A stretch of DNA of 64,000 nt from Pinirhizobacter soli. Its GTDB lineage: Bacteria > Pseudomonadota > Gammaproteobacteria > Xanthomonadales > Rhodanobacteraceae. The notes beneath the pieces were generated by a model. That model saw only the letters and a program-made list of their open reading frames with translations. It did not search any database and was not told the DNA's origin. The DNA lies in assembly GCF_015905305.1 (NCBI RefSeq), contig NZ_JADZLQ010000001.1, forward strand, positions 1,140,599 through 1,204,598. The letters run 5' to 3'. The position numbers were made by a program, and so were the translations under genes. The stretch's first letter is position 1. Each line of letters opens with the position of its first letter. Below are positions 35,359 to 44,041 of the stretch, one piece after another.

Positions 35359-35820
35359 ATGGAAGGGGGCCTAAAGGCTTTGCACTTCGTCGACCTCAAT
35401 ACCCTGCTCGACCAACCATGGGTGTTCGACGAGGACGCCCGCCAACGGCTGAACGCGTGGGATGAAGGCGTGATCATCGCCAACGCCACGGGCGAACTGG
35501 TCTATGCCAATCCACCCGCGATGGCGATGCACGGCACGATACGCCTGGGCGCCGTGCCGGACGACTACAGCCTGCTGCATGGCCTGTTCACCGTGGAAGG
35601 CCGCCCCTTCCCATCACCCGACCTGCCATTGGTCCGCGCGGTACGCCACGGTGAAACCGTGCTCGAATCGCGTTGGCGCATCCGGCGCCCCGATGGCTCG
35701 GTGCTTGCCGCCACAGGCTCCGCCTACCCGCTGCACGACGAAGACGGCAATCGCGTCGGCGGCATCCTGCTTTGTGTCCCGATGGACTCTGCCGGGCAAG
35801 AAAAACCCGCTACCAGCTAG
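35359..35820 (+). CDS. PAS-domain protein
   Basis: 153 aa, essentially one PAS domain: AWDEGVIIANATGELVYANPPAMAMHG, then ESRWRIRRPDGSVLAATGSAYPLHDEDGNRVGGILLCV, the typical end of a PAS/PAC unit. No kinase, GGDEF or other output domain follows, so it may act as a stand-alone sensor or binding module. The ATG at 35359 is uncertain; a TTG at 35380 following GGAAGGGGG is possible. Its stop overlaps the convergent membrane-protein gene by four bases. Confidence 0.7.
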   Translation: MEGGLKALHFVDLNTLLDQPWVFDEDARQRLNAWDEGVIIANATGELVYANPPAMAMHGTIRLGAVPDDYSLLHGLFTVEGRPFPSPDLPLVRAVRHGETVLESRWRIRRPDGSVLAATGSAYPLHDEDGNRVGGILLCVPMDSAGQEKPATS

Positions 35821-36236
35821 ACATGGCTCCAGGAAGCCATTGCCAGAACCGCCAGCAACAAAAGGCCGGCGGCCACACGCTGGCTGATCAGTACCCGCCG
35901 TTGCTGGGGTGATGAGTCCCCTTGGGCACCCTTCAGCGTTTTTACCGCAGGTAGCGCGCTGGCCTGGACGATAAGCGCCAGCACCGCACATGCCGCGCCG
36001 ATTCCCAGCACATGAAATCCGGGCGTCGGCGGCAGCCCGCGCAGGGCTAGAAACCACGTAGCCATCCCCAAGCACAGCGTGGCAACGCCCGCGCCAAACT
36101 GCGGAAAGGCAAGCTTTTCGACCAGGAGGCCGCCCATGCGGGCGAGCACGAAGGACGATCCGGCCCAGAAGACACCGGTCACCACATGCAACACAATCAA
36201 CGCGATCACGATCCACTGCATGGTTGTATTCCTCAT
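35817..36236 (-). CDS. Four-helix membrane protein
   Basis: 139 aa with four hydrophobic segments (IVIALIVLHVVTGVFWAGSSF; VATLCLGMATWFLAL; VLGIGAACAVLALIVQASALPAV; RVAAGLLLLAVLAMASW). The HVVTGVFWAG start resembles small CopD/DUF2269-like membrane proteins, but the family is not certain. It is divergent from a TetR gene with 42 bases between, so it is the probable target of that repressor. ATG at 36236; an internal ATG at 36221 is an alternative. Confidence 0.65.
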   Translation of the reverse strand: MRNTTMQWIVIALIVLHVVTGVFWAGSSFVLARMGGLLVEKLAFPQFGAGVATLCLGMATWFLALRGLPPTPGFHVLGIGAACAVLALIVQASALPAVKTLKGAQGDSSPQQRRVLISQRVAAGLLLLAVLAMASWSHV

Positions 36237-36241
36237 TTGGA

Positions 36242-36256
36242 TATACAGACTGTATA
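36242..36256. promoter_or_regulatory. Perfect palindrome, probable TetR operator
   Basis: TATACAG-A-CTGTATA, a perfect 7-base inverted repeat with a 1-base centre, lies in the 42-base gap between the divergent membrane-protein and TetR genes. Position, size and symmetry fit an operator that represses both genes; its A/T-rich arms overlap likely -10 elements. Confidence 0.7.
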
Positions 36257-36278
36257 GTTAATTTTTGGAGTTCGCAAC

Positions 36279-36890
36279 ATGGCCACCCGGCCGTACAAGA
36301 ACCAGTCACGCGAGGAAGCCGCCGCGCAGACGCGCGCGCGCATCGTCGAGGCCGCCCTGACCCTGCTCCGGGAAGGTGCAGGCCCGTCGTTCTCTCTTGA
36401 AGACGTAGCGAAGGCGGCGGGTGTGACACGCCTGACCGTCTACAACCAACTCGGCTCACGCCGCGCGTTGCTGGAAGCCGTGTTCGATGATGTCGCCCAG
36501 CGTGGCGGCCTGCACCGCATCCCGCAGGCGATGGCGTTGGAGGATCCCCATGCCACCCTCGACGCCCTGGTGAATATCTTTTGCGATTTCTGGAGTATCG
36601 ACCACGTACCCCTGGCCCGGTTGCACGATGCCGCGGGGTCGGATCCTGAATTCACCGAAAGCCTTGCATCGCGCCACGAGCGGCGACGGATGACCATGTC
36701 GACCGTGGTTGATCGCATGGTGAAGCAAGGCGACATCCGTGCGCGTTCAGCCACCGACCTTGCCGACATGCTGTTCGTGCTGACCGGTCTGCCGGTCTAT
36801 AGCCAGCTTGTGGCAAAGGGCAGAAGCAAGGCGTCAGCCCTGAAGATGATCAAAGGCGCGACGGACGACGCGGTGCGACGGGCCGGTTGA
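36279..36890 (+). CDS. TetR family transcriptional regulator
   Basis: 203 aa. The N-terminal helix-turn-helix is clear (residues about 18-65: RARIVEAALTLLREG, FSLEDVAKAAGVTRLTVYNQLGSRRALLEAVFDDV); the C-terminal ligand domain is helical and unassigned. Divergent from the four-helix membrane protein, with a perfect 15-base palindrome between them, so it probably represses itself and that gene. The inducer is unknown. Confidence 0.88.
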   Translation: MATRPYKNQSREEAAAQTRARIVEAALTLLREGAGPSFSLEDVAKAAGVTRLTVYNQLGSRRALLEAVFDDVAQRGGLHRIPQAMALEDPHATLDALVNIFCDFWSIDHVPLARLHDAAGSDPEFTESLASRHERRRMTMSTVVDRMVKQGDIRARSATDLADMLFVLTGLPVYSQLVAKGRSKASALKMIKGATDDAVRRAG

Positions 36891-36915
36891 CGCCAGTCCA
36901 TCGCACCGCTGCCGA

Positions 36916-39900
36916 TCAGAACGCCACGGACAACGACAGCCGTGCGCCCTGGTCGGTGGCATGGCTGGCGAACTGGCCCTGGTAGCTGGCGTCGACCGTG
37001 GTGTAGCGACCGATGGGGAAGCCAACGCCCAGCGTGGCGACCCCGGCGTTAGCCGCCACAGGCACGCCATCGACATTGAAGCTATCCACGCCGCCAGCGG
37101 CGAAGCGCTCGCGTGCCGTCGCGTCGCGGTCGCCTGAGGCGTGCTGCCAGCCCAGGCTTGCGTGCGCGAAGATGCCGCCCGGCGCCAGTTCGAAGCTACC
37201 GCGCAGCCCAAGCGTCCCCAGCACCTGGTGGCTCGTCTGGTCTTGGACGACCAACGCGGCATCACTGCCATGCTCGGTAAAGCCATCGGTATGCAGGCGT
37301 ACGTCAGCCACGTTGAGGAACGGCTCAACCGACGACTCGCCGCCCAGTTCGAAGCGATACGAACCTTCCACGTAGGCTTGCGTGGTCGATGCGTCGTAAC
37401 TGCCACTCGTGGCGCCGTTGAAATTCCCAACGACCGGGAAGCGGTGGCTGTCCACCTGTTGCCATGCGTGAGCGACGCCTGCCTGCAGGCGCAGGCCGCC
37501 AAACGCGGTACCGCCGTAGATGCCGGCATGCGTGGCGGTCACATGCGCCGAGGACTCCAGACCGTCCACACTCAGCGAGTTCTGCCCTGTCCCGACCACC
37601 GCACCGACGCGACCATTGGCACCGGCGGCGATATCCGCACCGAGCAGCAGGCCACTGCCGTTGGCCTGCAGGCGCGAAGCATTGTCGTTGCCGTCGTGGT
37701 CGCCGCCGTGGCCCCAGGCCGCCGTCCAGGCATCAACGGCAGGAGCTCCGCCGCCGGAAGCGGTGCTGGCCAGATGCTGGTTGATGGCATCGCGCACGTA
37801 ACGGCTATCGTCCATCAGCGCCGTGCGCGTGCTGGCATGAAGTTCACCCGATACCTGGTCGAACGCCTTCGCGGCGGATGCCGCATCGAGCAAGGTGGCT
37901 GCGCTGTAAAGCGGACTGGCAAAGCCCAGGCTCTCCAGCGCACCGGCGGCATTACGCTCATTGGCGGTAACTGCCGTCGAGGCGAAGGCGATGTCGTTGC
38001 GCTCAAGCGACAGGCCCACGGTGTTGGCGGTGTACGAAAGCACGGGGTTGAGGAACACCAGGCTGGATGAAGCGCTGGCGAATTGCCCGCTGACGCCCTG
38101 CGCGGCAGTAAGGATGGTGTAGTTGGTGCGAGGCGCCCAGTTTCCACCCAGCCCCAACACCAGCGTGCTACCAGCGATGGCAGCCTTGCCGCTAACCATC
38201 AGTTGGTCGGACTGGCCCGCGGGTGTCGCGTCGATGGCAAGCGTGCCACCGGCCTGCTGCGTGTAGTTGCCAGCAATGGTGAGCGTGCCCAGGCCCACGC
38301 CAGGAGCCACGGTGCCTGCATTGACCACATTGCCGCCGATGCTGCCGCCACCGGTGAGCGTGGCGCCTGCAGCCACCTGCACGTTGCCCGCCAGGCTCGC
38401 CGAGGGCGCCGCGGCGCTACCCACCTGCAAACTACCCGCTTGCACGGTGGTGCCACCGGTCGCGGTATTGACGCCCGAGAGCACCAGGGTGCCGGTGCCG
38501 GCCTTCTGCCATGCCGCCGCACCGGAGATCACGCCTGCCTGCGTGGCGATGTCCGCGCCGTCCACCTCCAGCGTGGTGTCCCCCTGGAGCACGATCGCAT
38601 TGCCAATAGACAGGCCACTGCCGTAAACCACCGTCGGACGTACGGCTAGCAGGCGACCCGTGCCCAGTGCGCTGGCGTTGCCCAGCACTAGCCGTGTGTC
38701 GGTCGCGGTGGTGTCGCCCGTATAGGTATTGGCGCCCGTGAGCGTCACCGTGCCAGCACCGGTGCCGACCGAGGCGAAGTTCGAGATGATCCCGCCATAG
38801 CTGAAGGCGTTGCCGGAACCAGGCGCCACCAGCAACGAGCTGTCGCCGGTGCCACCGGAGATATCTCCGTTGACCACCGCCGAACCCCCAAGGATCTGCA
38901 GCTGCGAATGGCCACTACCGAGGTCCACCGCCTTGCCGCCGCCATCGGCAGTGATCGTGCCGTAGTTCACCACCGTCGCGTCCTGCGCGCCGGTCGACAC
39001 GACGGCTGCGCTGCCGCCGCCTTCGAGCGTGCCACCGGCAAGGTTGGTCAAGGTCACGTTGAAAGGCGTGGCGGCGCCGGTGAAGGCAATGGCCGAATCG
39101 CTCTGTCCGCGGATCAGTCCGCTGTTGGTCACCGACGTGTCGGCGAAAATACCCTGCACCGGGATCGGGTTGCCCGTTACCGGATCTTTATCCAGGCCCG
39201 CTAGCGTGATGCCGCGGCCGACGCCACCATTGACGTTGTCGCCCTCGATGGTGCCGCTGTTGACGATGCTGCCACCGCCGACGGTAACGCCTTCACTGGT
39301 GTCGTTGAAGGCCTGGCGCGAGATGATGGTGCCGGTGTTGATGAGGTTCACCACGCCGTCGATGTCCACGCCATCGCCATCGCCGGTGGTGCTGCCGCCG
39401 GTGATCGTCCCGTGGTTGACGACGGTTACCTTCTCCTTGTTGTTGAAACCGTCCAGGTTGATGCCCGAACCACTGTCGCCACGGATGGTGCCGCCGAGAT
39501 TGTTGGTGACGTTCAGGGTGAACGTGCCATCCGTGCTGGTATCGGTATTGCCGCCAGTGATGCCGTGGCGCGCGCCTTCAATCGTCCCGGTTCCCACCAC
39601 GGAAGCTGAGCCCGTGGTGGCGTTGACGATGGTGATGCCGCTGTTCGCCTGCAAGTCCACGCCATCGCTGCTGCTGGTGCTGCCGGGGTTGACCGTGGCG
39701 CGGATGATACCGTCGTTGTAGACGAAGCCGTTGACGCCGGGACGCACAGCGTCCGCCTCGTTGGCCGTGATCACACCGGTGGCGTAGTTGTAGAGCGTGT
39801 TCTGGCCGGTGGTAATGGCGTTGAAGTCGATCGCCTGCGAACCGCCCGCGGAGGCGTTGGCCGAACTCAGCAGGCCACTGTTGTAGAAAGTGATGTTGCT

Positions 39901-40251
39901 GTTGGCCTTGTTCATCTGGATCACATCGCCATCGGCCGCACTCATGCTGGCGCCGGCGTTGTTGGTGACGGTGAGGGTAAGGCTGCCGGTGTTGTCGCGA
40001 ATGGCGCGACCGGTACCGGTCTGGGCAACCGTGCCGCTATTGGTAAACGTGGATGAACCGGTAATGGTCACGGCGTTGGTGCTGCCGCCCACCTGCAGCG
40101 TGCCGCCCGCCGCCACCGTGCCGGCCTGACCTGCGGCAAGCGTCTGCCCCGCCGTGAGGGTCTGACCATTGGTCACGGTGAAGTTCGCAGCCATCGCCTG
40201 GCCGCCCTCCAGCGCCATGAGGATGCCGAGGACGAGGGTGAGCTTTTTCAT
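36916..40251 (-). CDS. Autotransporter adhesin-like protein (type Va secretion)
   Basis: 1111 aa in three parts. Residues 1-21 are a signal peptide (MKKLTLVLGILMALEGGQAMA). Residues about 22-780 are a Gly/Thr/Asn-rich passenger with repeated TNSGTI-, VNHGTI- and NSGLI-type strands of a beta-helix, plus autotransporter-associated repeats (LTGANTYTGDTTATDTRLVLGNASALGTG; LVLSGVNTATGGTTVQAGSLQVG). The last 260 or so residues are an autotransporter beta-barrel ending SLSVAF with the C-terminal Phe. No protease or lipase motif was seen, so adhesion or aggregation is the likeliest role. Confidence 0.9.
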   Translation of the reverse strand: MKKLTLVLGILMALEGGQAMAANFTVTNGQTLTAGQTLAAGQAGTVAAGGTLQVGGSTNAVTITGSSTFTNSGTVAQTGTGRAIRDNTGSLTLTVTNNAGASMSAADGDVIQMNKANSNITFYNSGLLSSANASAGGSQAIDFNAITTGQNTLYNYATGVITANEADAVRPGVNGFVYNDGIIRATVNPGSTSSSDGVDLQANSGITIVNATTGSASVVGTGTIEGARHGITGGNTDTSTDGTFTLNVTNNLGGTIRGDSGSGINLDGFNNKEKVTVVNHGTITGGSTTGDGDGVDIDGVVNLINTGTIISRQAFNDTSEGVTVGGGSIVNSGTIEGDNVNGGVGRGITLAGLDKDPVTGNPIPVQGIFADTSVTNSGLIRGQSDSAIAFTGAATPFNVTLTNLAGGTLEGGGSAAVVSTGAQDATVVNYGTITADGGGKAVDLGSGHSQLQILGGSAVVNGDISGGTGDSSLLVAPGSGNAFSYGGIISNFASVGTGAGTVTLTGANTYTGDTTATDTRLVLGNASALGTGRLLAVRPTVVYGSGLSIGNAIVLQGDTTLEVDGADIATQAGVISGAAAWQKAGTGTLVLSGVNTATGGTTVQAGSLQVGSAAAPSASLAGNVQVAAGATLTGGGSIGGNVVNAGTVAPGVGLGTLTIAGNYTQQAGGTLAIDATPAGQSDQLMVSGKAAIAGSTLVLGLGGNWAPRTNYTILTAAQGVSGQFASASSSLVFLNPVLSYTANTVGLSLERNDIAFASTAVTANERNAAGALESLGFASPLYSAATLLDAASAAKAFDQVSGELHASTRTALMDDSRYVRDAINQHLASTASGGGAPAVDAWTAAWGHGGDHDGNDNASRLQANGSGLLLGADIAAGANGRVGAVVGTGQNSLSVDGLESSAHVTATHAGIYGGTAFGGLRLQAGVAHAWQQVDSHRFPVVGNFNGATSGSYDASTTQAYVEGSYRFELGGESSVEPFLNVADVRLHTDGFTEHGSDAALVVQDQTSHQVLGTLGLRGSFELAPGGIFAHASLGWQHASGDRDATARERFAAGGVDSFNVDGVPVAANAGVATLGVGFPIGRYTTVDASYQGQFASHATDQGARLSLSVAF

Positions 40252-40317
40252 CGATGCCTGCCAGGTGGGATAAAAGTCCCAGTGTGGGGAGGCATCAATG
40301 ACAGAATCTTTACCGAT

Positions 40318-41154
40318 TCATGGCATGGCTCCGCCGAGCGACCGCAGGAAATTGTCGACGGCGTTGGTGTACGCACCTGGCTTGCCCAGTGTGATGTTGA
40401 TGTTGCGGTGGGAAAGCGCTTCTGGCTGCATGCGAACAGTGCCACCCAGCGACGCAACCTTCGCGGCGAATGCGCGCGCCTGCGGGCATGATTCCAGCCG
40501 CAGGCTCGAACACACCAGCAACATGGGTGCAGGCCGCGCACCCAGCCGGGCCAATGGCGACACCTGCGACCAGTAGCCAGGATCGTTGCCGAAAGCCTGG
40601 TCGTAAAGCGGCAAATGCGGACCGCGCATGATCCGCCCGACATCCAGCGCCGCGCTGTCCAGCGCCACAGTTCCAAGCCACGGCACGGCGCCGGCCTGGC
40701 GCACGAGTTCCGGCGACGATGCCAGCAACGACACGATGTGCGCGCCCGCCGAGTGGCCCATCAACACCACGTGGCGCCCATCGCCATGCCAGCGGGCTGC
40801 GTGCTGCTGGATGAAGGCCAGTGCGTGCGCCACCTCGCGTGCCTGGGTCAGCGGGTCGGCCTCAGGCAGGAGCGGGTAGTCGATGACAATGAATACATAA
40901 CCCATCGCGTTGTAGTGCGCGGCCTTGGGTTCGGCCAGGCCAGGATTGCCTTTGTCACCGATGCGCCAGCCGCCACCGTGCACCATCACGATGACCGGTG
41001 CCAGCGACCTCGCCGGCACCGTATAGACATCCATCGTCCGCCTCGTCCCCGTGCCCCAGGACTCGTCGCGCAGCACGCTGTCGGCCCGGCCCATGCCGGC
41101 GAGCAGGAACCCGCAAAGCAACAGCATGAAAGTGAGGAGGTTTCGGCGGGACAT
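40318..41154 (-). CDS. Secreted alpha/beta hydrolase (HSL-like esterase)
   Basis: 278 aa with a signal peptide (LLTFMLLLCGFLLAGMGRA). Active-site pieces: oxyanion motif HGGGW, nucleophile GHSAG, and a late His in SHRNI. The HGGG plus GHSAG combination is typical of hormone-sensitive-lipase-like esterases and carboxylesterases. Start chosen at the ATG at 41154, which has GGAG eight bases before it; the open frame continues upstream without a better start. Sixty-six bases before the autotransporter start, same strand, so the two may be co-transcribed. Confidence 0.83.
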   Translation of the reverse strand: MSRRNLLTFMLLLCGFLLAGMGRADSVLRDESWGTGTRRTMDVYTVPARSLAPVIVMVHGGGWRIGDKGNPGLAEPKAAHYNAMGYVFIVIDYPLLPEADPLTQAREVAHALAFIQQHAARWHGDGRHVVLMGHSAGAHIVSLLASSPELVRQAGAVPWLGTVALDSAALDVGRIMRGPHLPLYDQAFGNDPGYWSQVSPLARLGARPAPMLLVCSSLRLESCPQARAFAAKVASLGGTVRMQPEALSHRNINITLGKPGAYTNAVDNFLRSLGGAMP

Positions 41155-41173
41155 CGTGGTTCTCCGTAAGATG

Positions 41174-41776
41174 TCAGCGGCAGGCGATGGCTTGGCCCGA
41201 GGCGTTGGTGCAGCCACCGGTATGGGTGATGCCGTCTTTGCTTACCGTGGTCTGCCCGTTATAGGTGTTGCCGTTGGCCCCGGTCACCTCGCGCGTGCGT
41301 GTCACGCCCTGCCCGGTCGCGCCAGTGGTGGAGCCCTGGTAGGTGCCGCCGTTGGCACCGGTGGCGGTGGTCGTGCGGCTGACACCGGCGCTGCCATCGG
41401 CATTGCGGTACGACGACCCCTGGCTGCTGATCGAGCCGCCCGTGGCGCCATTGGCCTTGAAACCGGATTGGTGCTGCATGGAGCCGTCCGCCGAGTGCGT
41501 GGTGCTGCCCGCGCGTTCGGCCGTACTGCCATTGGGACCACGCACCGCGCCTGCGCTGGCGGTACGGCGATCGCCGGCACCATCGCCGGTAGTGGTGCGG
41601 CCGTGGATACCTGCGGCGCCGCGCGGGCCCCGGAAGCCACCTGCGTGCCCGGCAACGAAGCCGCCGGCAGGGCCACGGGCAATGCCGCCGGCCGCGAAAC
41701 GGCCCGCGGCATCGGCGGGCAGCGACATCCCGGCCAGCACGGCCAGGGCAACACCACACATCATCATGCGTACCAT
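41174..41776 (-). CDS. Secreted Gly/Thr-rich repeat protein of unknown function
   Basis: 200 aa: a signal peptide (MMMCGVALAVLAGMSLPADA), a Gly/Ala/Arg-rich part, then degenerate repeats around G-A-N/T-G-x-T-Y/V-x-G (GANGGTYQGSTTGATGQGV, GANGNTYNGQTTV) ending in GGCTNASGQAIAC with two cysteines. No family recognised; a surface or periplasmic structural protein is plausible. The ATG at 41776 has GAGGAG seven bases upstream. Divergent from the two-component system and immediately upstream of the esterase gene, 19 bases apart, so probably one transcript with it. Confidence 0.65.
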   Translation of the reverse strand: MVRMMMCGVALAVLAGMSLPADAAGRFAAGGIARGPAGGFVAGHAGGFRGPRGAAGIHGRTTTGDGAGDRRTASAGAVRGPNGSTAERAGSTTHSADGSMQHQSGFKANGATGGSISSQGSSYRNADGSAGVSRTTTATGANGGTYQGSTTGATGQGVTRTREVTGANGNTYNGQTTVSKDGITHTGGCTNASGQAIACR

Positions 41777-41852
41777 GGTTCCGCTCCTCGCATCGACGGG
41801 GCCGATTGCCCCGGCCACCATGCTGCGCGCTTCCCTTGCCGCGATCCGCAGC

Positions 41853-41876
41853 CCCGTTGCAAGCGCTTGCAACGGG
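41853..41876. promoter_or_regulatory. 24-base perfect palindrome of LacI/GalR operator type
   Basis: Half-site CCCGTTGCAAGC is followed directly by its exact reverse complement. The core TTGCAAGCGCTTGCAA with central CG matches the general LacI/GalR-family operator pattern. It sits 77 bases before the secreted repeat-protein gene and 83 before the response-regulator start, in the divergent promoter region. No LacI-type regulator is in the window. Confidence 0.6.
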
Positions 41877-41900
41877 CTGTTGCCATCCGGGCACCGGGAA

Positions 41901-41916
41901 ACATCCTGTTACAAAC
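41901..41916 (+). promoter_or_regulatory. Repeated element upstream of the response regulator gene
   Basis: AACATCCTGTTACAAA, 43 bases before the response-regulator start. A near copy (14 of 16 identical) lies before the EF-hand gene at 43949. The shared element is a candidate binding site of the response regulator itself. Confidence 0.5.
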
Positions 41917-41958
41917 GCAGCACTCGTCGCCCCGGTGGACACGGTGCAGAATTCCCCC

Positions 41959-42684
41959 ATGGCCGAAACCCCGCCCCCTGCAAATATTCTCGTCGTCGAC
42001 GACGATGCGCGCCTGCGCGATTTGCTCGTGCGCTACCTGGAGCAGCAAGGCTTCCGCGCGCAGGCCGTGGGTGACGGCAAGGAAATGGACAAGGCACTCT
42101 CGCGCGGCCACGTCGACCTGATCGTGCTCGACCTCATGCTGCCGGGCGAGGACGGGCTTTCGATCTGCCGGCGCCTGCGTGGCCAGGGCGTGGAAACACC
42201 CGTCATCATGCTCACCGCCCGCGGCGACGACATCGACCGCATCGTCGGCCTGGAAATAGGCGCCGACGACTACCTGGGGAAGCCCGGCAACCCGCGCGAG
42301 CTGGTGGCGCGCATCAATGCCGTGCTGCGCCGGGGCCGCGCACCCGGCGGCGGCCCGCGCATCGACGGCGGCCAGGTTTGCTTCGGCAGGTTCGTGCTGG
42401 AACTAGGCACGCGCCGGCTGTTGCGCGACGGCGAACCGCAGCGGCTGACCACCGGCGAATTCGCCGTGCTCTCTGCCCTGGTCGGCCGGCCGGGCCTGCC
42501 GCTCACCCGCGATCAGCTGATGAGCGCGGCACGGGGACGCGAACATGACGCCTTCGACCGCAGCATGGACGTGATGGTCAGCCGCCTGCGCCGGTTGATC
42601 GAGGAAGACCCGCGCCAGCCACGCTACCTGCAGACGGTGTGGGGGCATGGTTATGTGTTCGTGCCCGACGAAGCTGGCGCATGA
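41959..42684 (+). CDS. OmpR-family response regulator
   Basis: 241 aa: receiver domain (residues 9-122) with acidic pocket VVDDD, phospho-acceptor D58 in LIVLDLMLPGEDG, T86 in MLTARG and K108; then an OmpR-type winged helix (about 140-236) with VSRLRRLIEEDPRQPRYLQTVWGHGYVF. After the lysine the usual Phe is Gly (KPGNPREL), a small deviation. Start ATG at 41959 chosen because the receiver begins right after it; the frame is open upstream. Overlaps the sensor kinase gene by 4 bases. Confidence 0.9.
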   Translation: MAETPPPANILVVDDDARLRDLLVRYLEQQGFRAQAVGDGKEMDKALSRGHVDLIVLDLMLPGEDGLSICRRLRGQGVETPVIMLTARGDDIDRIVGLEIGADDYLGKPGNPRELVARINAVLRRGRAPGGGPRIDGGQVCFGRFVLELGTRRLLRDGEPQRLTTGEFAVLSALVGRPGLPLTRDQLMSAARGREHDAFDRSMDVMVSRLRRLIEEDPRQPRYLQTVWGHGYVFVPDEAGA

Positions 42685-43943
42685 CATCCTCGACCTCGCT
42701 GTTTCGCCGCCTGCTGTGGTTGCTGTTGGCTACGGTGCTGCTGATCGTGGTGATCGGCGCGACGACCTTGCGTTACAGCGGCAGCCGCGTCGCCAGCGAC
42801 TACGAGGCACGGGTGCTGGCCACCCAGGTACATGCCGCGGATATCCTGCTGGCACAAGGTCACGACGATCAGCTGGCCTCCATGGGCATCGAGCATTCGG
42901 CCGCCGCGCCATTGGCCATTCGCCCCGTGCTTCCGATGTTGCGCAACCTCCAGGAGGAGTTACAAGCGCAGCTTCCCGACCGTCAGGTGCGCATGCAGGG
43001 CCGGCTACGTGCCTTCGTCTGGGTGTCGGCCGCCGCACCCAGTCGAGGCTGGATCGGCCTTTCGCTGCCGGGCTTCCGCGCGCCGCTGTTCCGCACGGCG
43101 ATCGTCACGGCGGTGCTGGCGGGCCTGCTGGTGTTGCTGATCGCCGCGGCCTATGCACGCAGCCTCACCCGGCCCTTGAAGATGCTGGCCGATGCCGCGG
43201 GCGACGTCGTCTCCGGCGGTACCGTGCCACCGATGCCGCCACGCGCGGCGCGCGAGTTCAAGGAACTGCACGCAGCCCTTACCCAGGCCGCAGCCGAACG
43301 GCAGCGTAGCCGGCGCGATCGCGACCTGATGCTGGCGGCGCTGTCACACGACCTGCGTACACCACTGGCACGCATGCGCCTTGCGCTGGAGATCGCGCCG
43401 CCTGGTGATGCCACGCTGCGCGAAGGCATGGAGGCCGACATAGCGGCCATCGATACGCTGAGCGGGCAATTCATCGATTTCGTTCGCGATGGCACGGAAG
43501 AACCCGTGGCCGATGTGGATCTGGCCGCCGTGCTGGCCGAGCTCATCGCAACGCTCGCACGCGACCGGACTCAATGGCTTGTGCAAAGCCCGGCCACGCT
43601 CAACGTGCGCGGCCGGCCGATGGCGCTGCGTCGCGCGATGGACAACCTTATCGCCAACGCGCGCAGGCACGGCGCGCCGCCTTACCGCGTGGAACTTTCG
43701 CAATCGGCCGGCACTGTGCGTTTCGCCGTCGCCGACCATGGACCAGGCGTACCGGCAGCCTTGCTGCCGCTGCTGGGCGAACCCTTCGTGCGTGGCAACA
43801 GTGCGCGCAGCGATGCCCTTGGCAGCGGCCTGGGGCTTGCCAGTGTGCGGCGCGTGGCGATGGCCCACGGGGGCTCGCTTGACCTTGAGAACCAGCCCGG
43901 CACCGGATTCCTTGCCGTGCTGACTCTCAAGGCCAGCGGCTGA
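42681..43943 (+). CDS. EnvZ-like sensor histidine kinase
   Basis: 420 aa. Two membrane helices (about residues 11-29 and 139-158) enclose a periplasmic sensor of about 110 residues; a HAMP domain follows, then the H-box LSHDLRTPLARMRL with H223, N-box DNLIANARRH, G1-box DHGPGVP and G2-box GSGLGLASV. All catalytic motifs are intact. Starts on the response-regulator stop (ATGA). The periplasmic domain is not recognised, so the signal is unknown. Confidence 0.9.
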   Translation: MTSSTSLFRRLLWLLLATVLLIVVIGATTLRYSGSRVASDYEARVLATQVHAADILLAQGHDDQLASMGIEHSAAAPLAIRPVLPMLRNLQEELQAQLPDRQVRMQGRLRAFVWVSAAAPSRGWIGLSLPGFRAPLFRTAIVTAVLAGLLVLLIAAAYARSLTRPLKMLADAAGDVVSGGTVPPMPPRAAREFKELHAALTQAAAERQRSRRDRDLMLAALSHDLRTPLARMRLALEIAPPGDATLREGMEADIAAIDTLSGQFIDFVRDGTEEPVADVDLAAVLAELIATLARDRTQWLVQSPATLNVRGRPMALRRAMDNLIANARRHGAPPYRVELSQSAGTVRFAVADHGPGVPAALLPLLGEPFVRGNSARSDALGSGLGLASVRRVAMAHGGSLDLENQPGTGFLAVLTLKASG

Positions 43944-43948
43944 CGGGC

Positions 43949-43964
43949 AACATCCGCTTACAAA
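43949..43964 (+). promoter_or_regulatory. Repeated element upstream of the EF-hand gene
   Basis: AACATCCGCTTACAAA, 78 bases before the EF-hand start and 5 bases after the kinase stop. It differs in two central positions from the element at 41901 before the response-regulator gene. Confidence 0.5.
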
Positions 43965-44041
43965 TTAACTACACCGGCGAAAAGCCCCGCATGGGCGCCG
44001 TGCCTAAAGTGTCCGCACCTCCCCCACTTAAGGCACCTGCC

